From: CAVPCZ01 sp963779225
GTDB taxonomy: Bacteria > Bacteroidota > Ignavibacteria > UBA10030 > UBA6906
Direction: 5' to 3'
NCBI GenBank assembly: GCA_963779225.1
Contig: CAVZWW010000003.1
Coordinates: 2,480,001 to 2,544,000, forward strand
Length of the DNA: 64,000 nucleotides
Of this stretch, positions 26,230 through 35,290 are shown piece after piece (the stretch's first letter is position 1; the number at the start of each line of letters is the position of its first letter). Made by a program: the position numbers and the translations under genes. Below the pieces are notes generated by a model that had not been told where the DNA came from, did not search any database, and saw nothing but the letters and a program-made list of their open reading frames with translations.

Positions 26230-26306
26230 TCACTCACGCTGAACGCCGTGATTTCCGGTTATGAAAGGCAGGGGATCGCCGGACGACGAATCAGCTTCCG
26301 GACGCT

Positions 26307-27935
26307 TTATCCGCCCACCGGAGGTGCGGCCACCTCGACGGGCGCGGCCTGTCTCAGCAGGTAGTAGTGGATACTGTCGACAAGGGCCTTCCAGCTTGCC
26401 TCGATGATATTTCCGGAGACCCCGACGGTATTCCACGAGCTCGTGTCGTCACGCGACGTGATAAGCACGCGTACCTTCGCACCCGTGCCGTCATTCCCGT
26501 CCAGAACGCGCACTTTGTAGTCGCTCAACACCACATTCCGCAGTCCGGGGTAGAATTTGTCGAGCGCTTTGCGCAGCGCGTTGTCCAGCGCATTTACCGG
26601 GCCGTTGCCTTCCGCTGCGGTGTGTTCCACCTCCCCACCGACACGAACCTTGATAAGTGCTTCCGAAACCGGCGCGGCTTCGGACGATTCTTTATGAATG
26701 ATGACCTTGAAACCATCGAGTGAGAAGAATTCCCGCCACGTATCAAGTTTCTGTTTGAACAGAAGCTCCAGGGAACCGTCCGCATCTTCGTAGTGATAGC
26801 CGTCGTGCTCCCGCGTCTTGATCTCGTCCACGATGCGCTGCGTGGCCGGAGACTTTTCCTCCAGGTGAATGCCGAGTTCACGGGCTTTGTAGGCGACATT
26901 GCTTCTGCCGGAGAGGTCGGATACCAGCACACGGCGGCGGTTACCCACCACATGCGGTTCAATGTGCTCGTAGGTGCGGTTGTTTTTCATGACTGCGCTG
27001 ACATGCACGCCCCCTTTATGTGCAAACGCGCTCTGCCCGACAAACGGCAGATGCTTTCCCTGAGCCAGATTTGCCAGATCCGCGACATATTGTGACATGC
27101 TGGTGAGACGGGCAAGATGCTGTTCGCTTACGCACGCATACCCCAGCTTGAGCTGAAGATTGGGGATGATGGAACAGAGATTGGCGTTCCCGCATCGTTC
27201 ACCATATCCATTCACCGTCCCCTGTACATGCGTTGCACCCCGGTGCACGGCGGCAAGGGTGTTGGCGACAGCCAGTTCACCGTCGTTATGTGTATGGATG
27301 CCGATCACCGCGGTGATGTCTGTCCGGACATCCTCGACGATACGTGCAACCTCCTCGGGGAGTGATCCGCCGTTTGTGTCGCACAGAACGATGGTCCCGG
27401 CGCCGCCCTGCCGCGCGGCCTGCAGTGTCTTCAGTGCATAGTCTCGATTGTCCTTGTACCCGTCAAAGAAGTGTTCCGCATCGTAAATCACCTCACGACC
27501 CCGCCCCGCAAGATGCGAAACCGAATCCGCGATGATGTCCAGATTTTCCTGTTCGCTGATCTGCAATGCCTCGTGAACGTGAAGCAACCAGCTTTTGCCG
27601 AAGATGGTCACCACGGGGGTTTCCGCGGCAAGAAGTGCGTTGATGTTGGCGTCATCCTCGACGCGATTCTTTGCACGCCGCGTGCTGCCGAATGCAGCAA
27701 GCCGAGCATGGAGCAGGCGAAGCGACCGGGCCCGGAGGAAAAACTCGACATCGCGCGGGTTCGATCCGGGCCAACCGCCCTCGATGTAATCGATCCCGAA
27801 CTCATCGAGGAGTTGTGCTATACGGAGCTTGTCCTCGACGGAGAGACTCACGTCTTCACCCTGTGTGCCGTCGCGCAAGGTTGTGTCATACAGTGCGATG
27901 TGTCGCATATCCGCTCCGCAGTGTTCTGTCTTCAT
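26307..27935 (-). CDS. cimA: (R)-citramalate synthase CimA
   Basis: This 542-residue protein starts at ATG 27935, which overlaps the gltD stop (ATGA); in-frame sequence farther upstream belongs to gltD. The catalytic HMGL-like domain shows ALYDTTLRDGTQGEDVSLS, IEGGWPGSNPRD and GIHTHNDGELAVANTL. SAFAHKGGVHVSAV follows, and the C-terminal LeuA-type regulatory domain is visible near VNALDNALRKALDKFYPGL. It condenses pyruvate with acetyl-CoA for isoleucine synthesis without threonine. Length and motifs match the CimA subgroup, not 2-isopropylmalate synthase. Confidence 0.93.
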   Translation of the reverse strand: MKTEHCGADMRHIALYDTTLRDGTQGEDVSLSVEDKLRIAQLLDEFGIDYIEGGWPGSNPRDVEFFLRARSLRLLHARLAAFGSTRRAKNRVEDDANINALLAAETPVVTIFGKSWLLHVHEALQISEQENLDIIADSVSHLAGRGREVIYDAEHFFDGYKDNRDYALKTLQAARQGGAGTIVLCDTNGGSLPEEVARIVEDVRTDITAVIGIHTHNDGELAVANTLAAVHRGATHVQGTVNGYGERCGNANLCSIIPNLQLKLGYACVSEQHLARLTSMSQYVADLANLAQGKHLPFVGQSAFAHKGGVHVSAVMKNNRTYEHIEPHVVGNRRRVLVSDLSGRSNVAYKARELGIHLEEKSPATQRIVDEIKTREHDGYHYEDADGSLELLFKQKLDTWREFFSLDGFKVIIHKESSEAAPVSEALIKVRVGGEVEHTAAEGNGPVNALDNALRKALDKFYPGLRNVVLSDYKVRVLDGNDGTGAKVRVLITSRDDTSSWNTVGVSGNIIEASWKALVDSIHYYLLRQAAPVEVAAPPVGG

Positions 27936-29386
27936 GTGCCTGCTTTCCGTGGATTTAGTGAAATGCCTGATGTCCCGGTTCCTTTCACCAGAAAGGTGTC
28001 GATTTCCTGTGCTGCGCGGCGGCCTTCGGCAATCGCCCACACCACGAGAGACTGCCCGCGGCGCATGTCTCCCCCGGCAAAAACACCCGAAACGGATGTC
28101 ATGTAGTGCTCGTCAGTGGATACGTTCCCCCGGGCATCGAGTGCGACACCAAGTTCGTCCAGAAGTCCCGTTTTGCGAGGGCCCGTGAACCCCATGGCAA
28201 TCAACACCAGGTCGGCATCGAGACTGAACGCCGTGCCTTCAACAGGCCTGAAGTCCGGAGGGGGGCCTACACGGACGGCGTGGAGGCGCACCACCCGGCC
28301 GGCCGCATCACCCTCAAAGTGGCTCGTCGCCACCGCCCAGTCACGCACACCGCCCTCTTCGTGCGAAGACTCCGTGCGCAGTTGAAGGGGCCACAGGGGC
28401 CAGGGGGTGCTTGCCGCGCGTTCGAGGGGCGGCCGGGGCAGGATTTCCAGCTGGGTAACGGACGCTGCTTTCTGGCGGTGACATGTCCCGAGACAGTCGG
28501 CTCCCGTGTCGCCGCCGCCAAGAATAATCACCCGTTTTCCTGTCGCGAGGATTTCTTCTGTATGATCCGTGGATAGGCCTGCAACCCGCCGGTTCTGCTG
28601 GGACAGGAAGTCAACGGCGAAATGAATTCCCTTGAGGTCCCGACCCGGCACCGGAAGATCGCGCGGTGACTCTGCCCCCCCGCAGAGGAGCATGGCATGA
28701 TAGGACTGACGCAGCGCGAGGGCGGGAATCTGTGCGCCGACGTGCGCATTCGTCGTGAACACGATTCCTTCCGATCGCAGCACGTTGATCCGGCGATCGA
28801 GCATCTGTTTCTCGAGTTTGAAATCGGGGATGCCATACCGCAGCAAGCCGCCGACGCGGTCGCTTTTTTCATAAACGGTGACATGATGGCCGGCGCGGTT
28901 CAGCTGCTGTGCCGCCGCGAGTCCGGAGGGACCCGAGCCGATCACCGCCACTCTTTTGCCGGAACGTTGTGATGGCCACTCGGGGGCAATCCACCCTTGA
29001 GCAAACCCGTGCTCAATGATCTTCAGTTCGATGGCCTTGATGGACACTGCCGGCTCATTGATGCCCAGCACGCACGACGTTTCGCAGGGTGCGGGGCACA
29101 CATGCCCGGTAAACTCGGGGAAGTTGTTTGTCGCATGGAGAATGCGCAAAGCATCCTGCCAGCGGTCGCGATACACCAGATCGTTCCAGTGCGGAATGAT
29201 ATTGTTCAGCGGGCATCCGTGGTGACAGAAAGGTACACCGCAATCCATGCATCGTGCCGCCTGCGTGCGCGCGTTCTGTTCCGGCAGCTCCTGATACACA
29301 CCCTGCCAGTCGTTCACACGCTCCTCAATGGACCGTCGGGCGGGAGTTTCCCGGGGGTATTCGAGAAAACCGGTCGGCTTACCCAT
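27932..29386 (-). CDS. gltD: Glutamate synthase small subunit (NADPH)
   Basis: This 484-residue protein starts at ATG 29386, inside the end of gltB (8-base overlap). The N-terminal Fe-S domain has CMDCGVPFCHHGCPLNNIIP. An FAD-binding fold (VIGSGPSGLAAAQQLNRAG) and an NADPH-binding fold (ILGGGDTGADCLGTC) follow. It passes electrons from NADPH through FAD and Fe-S clusters to the GltB subunit. Its stop overlaps the cimA start. Confidence 0.95.
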   Translation of the reverse strand: MGKPTGFLEYPRETPARRSIEERVNDWQGVYQELPEQNARTQAARCMDCGVPFCHHGCPLNNIIPHWNDLVYRDRWQDALRILHATNNFPEFTGHVCPAPCETSCVLGINEPAVSIKAIELKIIEHGFAQGWIAPEWPSQRSGKRVAVIGSGPSGLAAAQQLNRAGHHVTVYEKSDRVGGLLRYGIPDFKLEKQMLDRRINVLRSEGIVFTTNAHVGAQIPALALRQSYHAMLLCGGAESPRDLPVPGRDLKGIHFAVDFLSQQNRRVAGLSTDHTEEILATGKRVIILGGGDTGADCLGTCHRQKAASVTQLEILPRPPLERAASTPWPLWPLQLRTESSHEEGGVRDWAVATSHFEGDAAGRVVRLHAVRVGPPPDFRPVEGTAFSLDADLVLIAMGFTGPRKTGLLDELGVALDARGNVSTDEHYMTSVSGVFAGGDMRRGQSLVVWAIAEGRRAAQEIDTFLVKGTGTSGISLNPRKAGT

Positions 29387-32300
29387 GGACGGCCTCCTGT
29401 GTGATACGTGATTGTTGTTCCCGGGTCTCCGAAGCTCTCGCCAGCACGCGCTTGTAATCGTGCGGAAAGACTTTGACAAACCGCGGAACATGGTCTTCCT
29501 GATGCGCAAGGATCGCGGTTCCGCGGGGACTGCCGGTAAGCTCTACATGTGTCCGGATAAGATCACTCACGGTTTTCCGGTCCTCTTCGTCGAGGGGCTC
29601 CAGATCCACCATGTCCGGGTTGCACAGGGATGACGAGAAGTCGCCTGATTCATCCAGTACATAGGCAAGGCCTCCCGACATCCCGGCCCCGAAGTTCTTC
29701 CCCGTTTTTCCCAGTATCACGACGATGCCGTTCGTCATGTACTCGCAACCGTGGTCTCCCACGGATTCCACCACCGCCTTTGCGCCCGAATTGCGCACGG
29801 CAAAACGTTCCCCTGCCTTCCCGCTGAAGTACGCTTCGCCGCCTGTTGCGCCGTACAGGGCGACGTTTCCGACGACCGTTCCTTCTTCAGGAGGGTAGAG
29901 GGAATTTCTGGGCGGGAAGACGACAAGTCTTCCTCCCGAGAGGCCTTTGCCGACATAATCGTTTGCGTCACCCTCGAGAATGAGGGTTATCCCATTCGCC
30001 AGAAACGCTCCGAAGCTCAAACCTGCCGAACCTGTACAGGTTATGGTGATGGTATCGTCGGGGAGGCCTCCGGAGCCATGACGCCGTACAACCTCGCCGC
30101 TCAGCATTGCGCCCACGGCCCTGTGCACATTCCGGATGGGAAGAGTCACACTGACTGGAACGGCGCGTTCAAGAGCGGCCTGCGATTGACTGATCAACTC
30201 GTAGTCCAGGGCGCCCTGCAGTCCATGGTCCTGCGCCATCTGACAACGACGACCGAACCGGAGGGGCACGGCCGGGTTGTGAAGGATGGACGACAGGTCT
30301 ACGTATTTCGCCTTCCAGTGGTCGACATCCTTCCGGGCCTGGAGCATATCGACCCTTCCAACCATTTCGTCCACCGTACGGAAGCCGAGTTGTGCCATCA
30401 GCGCCCGGACTTCTTCGGCGACAAAGAAGAAGAAATTGATGACATGCTCCGGCGTGCCTGTAAATTTCGCGCGCAGCACGGGGTCCTGTGTCGCGATGCC
30501 CACGGGGCACGTATTCAGATGACATTTGCGCATCATGATGCATCCCATGGCCATCAGGGGCGTTGTGGCGAAGCCGAACTCCTCCGCACCCAGCAATGCG
30601 GCAATCACCACATCCCGGCCCGTCTGAAGTTTGCCGTCGGTCTGCAAACGCACGCGGCTCCTCAAATCGTTCAGTACCAGCACCTGCTGTGTTTCGGCAA
30701 GGCCGATTTCCCAGGGAATGCCGGCATGTTTGATGGACGAGAGGGGAGCGGCACCTGTTCCGCCGGAATCTCCACTTATGAGAATCGTATCTGCGTGTGC
30801 TTTGGCGACACCCGCCGCAATCGTGCCCACACCGTACTCCGCGACGAGTTTCACGGAGATACGCGCACGCGGGTTCACGCTCTTCAGGTCATAGATCAGC
30901 TGGGCAAGATCTTCGATGGAATAGATGTCATGGTGAGGCGGTGGTGAGATCAGCCCGACACCCGGAGTGGCATGCCGCGTTCTGGCGATGTAGACGTCGA
31001 CCTTATGACCCGGGAGTTGTCCGCCTTCGCCCGGTTTTGCCCCCTGGGCGATTTTGATCTGGATTTCGTCGGCATTGATCAGATAGTGGGCCGAGACGCC
31101 GAACCGGGCTGAGGCCACCTGCTTGATGGCGCTCCGCCGGAGATCTCCTCCGGGGTCGGGCGTAAAACGTCCCTCATCTTCTCCCCCCTCACCCGTGTTG
31201 GATTTGCCCCCGATCCGGTTCATGGCGATAGCCAGTGTCTCGTGCGCTTCTTTGCTGATGGAGCCGTAGGACATCGCGCCGGTGACGAAACGGGTGACGA
31301 TCTTCGCCGCCGGTTCAACCTCCTCAAGGGGAACGCTCCTGGTTCCTTTCTTGAACTCCATCAATCCGCGGATGGTCAGGGCCGCCCTGCCCTGATCATT
31401 GACGAGACCGGTGAATTCCCCGAACGTCGCCGCATCAGAGCGGCGGACCGCCTGCTGGAGCTTCTGGATGGTCATCGGATCAATGATGTGGCGCTCACCA
31501 TCCACGCGGAACTGATAGTTGCCTCCCAGGTCCAGATCCGGAGTGTGGTGAGCGACTTCGCTGAACGCAAATTCGTGTTTCATCTGTGCTTCCCTGGCAA
31601 GCACATCAAGACCGACACCACCGATGCGGGAGGATGTACCGGTGAAGTACTTGTCAACGACCTCCTTGTTCAGGCCGAGCGCCTCAAAGACCTGGGCGCC
31701 GCGGTAGCTCTGCAATGTGGAAATCCCCATTTTGGACATGGTCTTCAACAGGCCCTTCCGGAGGGCTTTCGTGTAGTATTGCAGGGCCTTGTCAAATGTG
31801 GTTCCGGCGGGCAGCAGTCCCTTGGCTGCCATGTCTTCAATCGTCTCGATTGCGAGATACGGGTTCACCGCGCTCGCACCGTATCCGATGAGCAGACAGA
31901 AGTGGTGCACTTCCCGGGGCTCGCCCGATTCGACGACAAGCGCAACCTGTGTACGGGTCTTTTCGCGGACCAGGTGGTTGTGGACGGCCGTCAGGGCAAG
32001 GAGACTCGGGATAGGTGCATACTCTTCGTCGACGCCGCGGTCGGAGAGAATGACAATGGTGTACCCCGACTGGATTGCCAGCGATGCCCGCCGGCACAGG
32101 CCATCCAGGGCCCGCTCGAGTTCCTTGGCGCCGCCATCGACGCGGAAGAGCATCGGAAGCATGGTGGCAAGAAAATCCCCCTGTGAGACGCGGCGCATTT
32201 TTTCCAGATCCCGATTGGTGAGAATAGGGTCGGCGAGTTTGAGGGTGTGGCAGTTCTGTGGTTTCTCATCCAGGATGTTCCGTTCCGTCCCGATGTAGCT

Positions 32301-33932
32301 TGTCAGGGACATCACCAGTGCTTCGCGAAGCGAGTCGATGGGCGGGTTCGTTACCTGGGCAAAGAGTTGCCGGAAATAGTTGAACAGGGGTTGCGGTTTG
32401 TCCGAAAGGAAGGCCGGGGGGGTATCCGTTCCCATGGACCCGATCGGCTCCTCACCCGTTGTAGCCATCGGGCCGACAATCATGCGCACGTCTTCATCGG
32501 TGTAGCCGAAGACGCGTTGTCTCTTAAGTATATCCTGCGGGTTGAATCCGAACGCCCGGGGCGGGTCCGCCAGATCTTCCATGTGGATCTGGTTTTCCCG
32601 GATCCATTGTCCGTAGGGTTGCCGTGTGGCAAGGCGGCTTTTCAATTCTTCATCGGGTACGATGCGGTGCTCGGTCAGATCCACGAGGAGCATTTTGCCG
32701 GGTTCAAGACATCCCCGGATGGTCACGTCGGCAGGATCCACCGGCAGGACCCCGGCTTCCGACGCCATGACGAGGAGATTCTGTTTCGTCACGAGATAGC
32801 GAGCGGGCCTGAGCCCGTTTCTATCCAGTGTTGCACCGATGATCCGTCCGTCCGTGAACGCCACTGCGGCGGGTCCATCCCACGGTTCCATCAGCGACGC
32901 ATGGTACTCGTAGAACTCGCGTTTCGCGGCATCCATGGTCCCGTCTGCGTCCCACGCCTCCGGGATCAGCATGGCCATCACATGAGGAAGGGAACGGCCG
33001 CCCAGGGCGAGCAGCTCCACGCTGTTGTCGAGAGCTGCGGAGTCGCTGCCACCCGGTTGAATGATGGGGAAGATCCGATTGATATCGCTTCCGAACGCCG
33101 GTGATGCGAGGACCGATTGGCGTGCGTGCATCCAATTCATGTTCCCGCGCACCGTGTTGATTTCGCCGTTATGGCAGATGTAGCGGAACGGGTGGGCCAG
33201 CTGCCAGCTGGGAAATGTATTCGTCGAGAAACGCTGGTGCACGAGGCAGAGTGCGCTCGCGGCCAGGGGATCGGAAAGATCCGTATAGAACCGCGAGATC
33301 TGCGGTGCAAGGAGAAGACCTTTGTACACGATCGTCCACGAGGACAGGGAAGGGACATAGAAAAACTGTTTCTCACGGATGTCCGATGCGGCGATTTCGG
33401 ATTCCGCACGTTTCCGGATCACATAGAGTTTTCTGTCCAGTTCCTCGCGGCTCAATTCCTCCGCACCCCTGATGAACAGCTGTTCGATGTACGGCTGCGA
33501 TGCACGGGCCGTCCGGCCTATGGCATCCGCATCAATCGGCGTATCACGCCAGCCGAGCACACTGAGTCCCTCCTCCTGCACGATCCGGTCGAGAATCCCC
33601 TGGCACTGAAAGCGGGGTTGCGGCTCGACGGGCAGGAAGATCATGCCGACTCCATATCCGCCTTCAGGGGGAAGGTCGAACCCCAGAGAGCGGCATTCGC
33701 GGACAAAGAAAGCGTGGGGAATCTGTATGGTCACACCGGCACCGTCGCCTGTGTCCGGATCGCATCCGCAGGCACCACGGTGGGTGAGATTGACGAGGAT
33801 TTCGATCCCCTTGGTGATGATCCCGTGGGACTTCTCCCCGTCTATATTAACGACGAAGCCGATGCCGCATGCATCGTGCTCGGTTCGCGGATCATACAGT
33901 GGGAAGTCGCTGAAAAGCGGTATGTCGTGCAT
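29379..33932 (-). CDS. gltB: Glutamate synthase large subunit
   Basis: This 1517-residue protein is the full-length large subunit. The N-terminal class II amidotransferase begins HDACGIGFVVNIDG, with the catalytic Cys exposed after propeptide removal. The central and FMN-binding domains show GDSGGTGAAPLSSIKHAG. The 3Fe-4S site is CIMMRKCHLNTCPVGIATQ. The C-terminal beta-helix domain has GNVALYGATGGEAYFSGKAGERFAVRNSG. It converts glutamine and 2-oxoglutarate to two glutamates. GGAAGGGTGA lies upstream of the start. Confidence 0.97.
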   Translation of the reverse strand: MHDIPLFSDFPLYDPRTEHDACGIGFVVNIDGEKSHGIITKGIEILVNLTHRGACGCDPDTGDGAGVTIQIPHAFFVRECRSLGFDLPPEGGYGVGMIFLPVEPQPRFQCQGILDRIVQEEGLSVLGWRDTPIDADAIGRTARASQPYIEQLFIRGAEELSREELDRKLYVIRKRAESEIAASDIREKQFFYVPSLSSWTIVYKGLLLAPQISRFYTDLSDPLAASALCLVHQRFSTNTFPSWQLAHPFRYICHNGEINTVRGNMNWMHARQSVLASPAFGSDINRIFPIIQPGGSDSAALDNSVELLALGGRSLPHVMAMLIPEAWDADGTMDAAKREFYEYHASLMEPWDGPAAVAFTDGRIIGATLDRNGLRPARYLVTKQNLLVMASEAGVLPVDPADVTIRGCLEPGKMLLVDLTEHRIVPDEELKSRLATRQPYGQWIRENQIHMEDLADPPRAFGFNPQDILKRQRVFGYTDEDVRMIVGPMATTGEEPIGSMGTDTPPAFLSDKPQPLFNYFRQLFAQVTNPPIDSLREALVMSLTSYIGTERNILDEKPQNCHTLKLADPILTNRDLEKMRRVSQGDFLATMLPMLFRVDGGAKELERALDGLCRRASLAIQSGYTIVILSDRGVDEEYAPIPSLLALTAVHNHLVREKTRTQVALVVESGEPREVHHFCLLIGYGASAVNPYLAIETIEDMAAKGLLPAGTTFDKALQYYTKALRKGLLKTMSKMGISTLQSYRGAQVFEALGLNKEVVDKYFTGTSSRIGGVGLDVLAREAQMKHEFAFSEVAHHTPDLDLGGNYQFRVDGERHIIDPMTIQKLQQAVRRSDAATFGEFTGLVNDQGRAALTIRGLMEFKKGTRSVPLEEVEPAAKIVTRFVTGAMSYGSISKEAHETLAIAMNRIGGKSNTGEGGEDEGRFTPDPGGDLRRSAIKQVASARFGVSAHYLINADEIQIKIAQGAKPGEGGQLPGHKVDVYIARTRHATPGVGLISPPPHHDIYSIEDLAQLIYDLKSVNPRARISVKLVAEYGVGTIAAGVAKAHADTILISGDSGGTGAAPLSSIKHAGIPWEIGLAETQQVLVLNDLRSRVRLQTDGKLQTGRDVVIAALLGAEEFGFATTPLMAMGCIMMRKCHLNTCPVGIATQDPVLRAKFTGTPEHVINFFFFVAEEVRALMAQLGFRTVDEMVGRVDMLQARKDVDHWKAKYVDLSSILHNPAVPLRFGRRCQMAQDHGLQGALDYELISQSQAALERAVPVSVTLPIRNVHRAVGAMLSGEVVRRHGSGGLPDDTITITCTGSAGLSFGAFLANGITLILEGDANDYVGKGLSGGRLVVFPPRNSLYPPEEGTVVGNVALYGATGGEAYFSGKAGERFAVRNSGAKAVVESVGDHGCEYMTNGIVVILGKTGKNFGAGMSGGLAYVLDESGDFSSSLCNPDMVDLEPLDEEDRKTVSDLIRTHVELTGSPRGTAILAHQEDHVPRFVKVFPHDYKRVLARASETREQQSRITQEAVHG

Positions 33933-34050
33933 CGGTCACCCTTCCGGACAATAACGACTGCCTGCTGTCCGAGGCGAACTCTGCTTGACCTTGCTGCTTC
34001 GTGGAAACTGTTACTGGGGTGTGGGCGTCGCTAGCCTCGGTTGCTCGTCA

Positions 34051-34066
34051 GCTGATAATAATCAGC
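34051..34066. promoter_or_regulatory. 16-bp palindrome in the glt leader
   Basis: gctgat, aata, atcagc form a perfect palindrome between the putative glt promoter (34214-34241) and the gltB start. It may be an operator or roadblock site. The surrounding leader (33933-34213) holds no gene that I can support. Confidence 0.4.
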
Positions 34067-34213
34067 GGGAGAATCGGGCTAATCGTCGGGGGAATACTAT
34101 GAATGAACGCATAGGCAAACCCCGGGTGGGCATCCGTCGGAGAGCCCGCCGCTGGCGCATGTGCGATATGTGTGCTTGCGTTCAAGGGATATTGCTACGG
34201 TATCGATACAGAC

Positions 34214-34241
34214 AATATACTGGAAAAAGGGGTGTTGTCAA
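34214..34241 (-). promoter_or_regulatory. Sigma70-like promoter for gltB-gltD-cimA
   Basis: On the minus strand TTGACA (34241-34236), a 16-base spacer and TATATT (34219-34214) point toward gltB. The implied leader is about 275 bases. It begins just beyond the stop of the DUF2490 gene (34253). Confidence 0.65.
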
Positions 34242-34252
34242 GTGCGTTCTGC

Positions 34253-34963
34253 TCAGAAAAAGTGCCGCACGGCGAACCAGACGATGCGACTGTCTTCCTC
34301 AAAGCTGTCTGTGTAGGTGTCCTTCGTCCGCATCATCACGTAGTTGAGTTCCATGCGCGTGTCGAGTTCGATCACGTATCCGAGCCCGACTTGAAATCGC
34401 CTCCGGTCAGCGGACACCTCTTTGAGGTCTCCCTGCAGCGGCGCATAGGTCTCCGCAAGAAAGAGCAGGTAATACGTTCCCTGCACGAGCGTCTCGTTGT
34501 TCAGAGTGAACCTCGTGGAGATACGCAGCCGTGCACGTGGTTTTGATTCGAACGTACCGCTCGGCTGGTACCAACGGAGCCGTTCCTCCAACCGGAGGCT
34601 CACAAAGGGGTAGAAGAGATTCAGGTAGTTGCCAAACGTCGCCCAGATGAAGTTGAAGCCAAGCCAGGGACGGATCTCGATGACGTTTTCCGTCGTCTTG
34701 TCATATGTGTAATGGGCCTCGAGGTTTCCCTCGGTGCTCAGCCAGTTGAAAGGCTGATAGGTTGCAGTCGAAGCCACGTAGACTTCCACCCACTGCCCGC
34801 CGCGCAACCCTTTGGCGAGGCCGGGATTGAGTTCGTAGCTCCAGACGCCTTCGGGGCTCCAGTTGGCGATAAAGTCCAGCCATGCCTCCGACTTCTGCGC
34901 CCTGGACTGGCCGGGAGCGAGAAGCAGGAGCACTGCAGCGGCAATGGCAACGCGGGCCTTCAT
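34253..34963 (-). CDS. DUF2490-type outer membrane beta-barrel protein
   Basis: This 236-residue protein has a clear signal peptide (MKARVAIAAAVLLLLAPGQS, cleavage after RAQ). Many alternating aromatic strands follow and the last residue is Phe, as in outer membrane barrels. The pattern WLDFIANW, RLEERLRWYQP and RISTRFTLNNE, with a C-terminal ELNYVMMRTKD, fits DUF2490. Function of the family is unknown. The gene has its own promoter and a possible attenuator upstream. Confidence 0.8.
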   Translation of the reverse strand: MKARVAIAAAVLLLLAPGQSRAQKSEAWLDFIANWSPEGVWSYELNPGLAKGLRGGQWVEVYVASTATYQPFNWLSTEGNLEAHYTYDKTTENVIEIRPWLGFNFIWATFGNYLNLFYPFVSLRLEERLRWYQPSGTFESKPRARLRISTRFTLNNETLVQGTYYLLFLAETYAPLQGDLKEVSADRRRFQVGLGYVIELDTRMELNYVMMRTKDTYTDSFEEDSRIVWFAVRHFF

Positions 34964-34984
34964 CCGGAGTCATGTTCCTTGATG

Positions 34985-35027
34985 AAAAAAAAGGCCGGTA
35001 GTGAAACGACATTCAACAAATCCGGCC
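34985..35027 (-). terminator. Attenuator-like hairpin with T8 tract before the DUF2490 gene
   Basis: On the minus strand the arms ggccgg (35027-35022) and ccggcc (34998-34993) surround a 23-base loop and are followed at once by eight T residues (34992-34985). This is a rho-independent terminator layout located between the promoter at 35045-35073 and the gene start at 34963, so it could attenuate that transcript. Confidence 0.55.
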
Positions 35028-35044
35028 GGACGATAAATCTTATA

Positions 35045-35073
35045 TATATACCAAAACGCGCGGCGAAATTCAA
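35045..35073 (-). promoter_or_regulatory. Promoter of the DUF2490 gene
   Basis: Minus-strand TTGAAT (35073-35068), a 17-base spacer and TATATA (35050-35045). It lies in the 327-base gap 34964-35290, which otherwise holds only the attenuator-like hairpin and no gene. Confidence 0.55.
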
Positions 35074-35290
35074 CCGAATGCGCGGTCCTTCCACGGGGAA
35101 TTCTTCGACAGCGAGACGGGCTGTATCTGCAACGAGAAAGCAAACAAGCGGGGAAGTGTCTGCCACGAGAAATCAAGAAGCGGCGGAAGGTGAGGCTTCC
35201 GATTGTCAATCGTACAGATGTTGCGTTGGTTGAGGACGTGACGAAGCAGTGGCGGCATGTTTTGGGGAACACACTCGAACAGACAAACGG

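Noticed and set aside
29751..30947. 398-codon plus-strand frame inside gltB
   Set aside because: Antisense to gltB, no homology pattern and no ribosome site.
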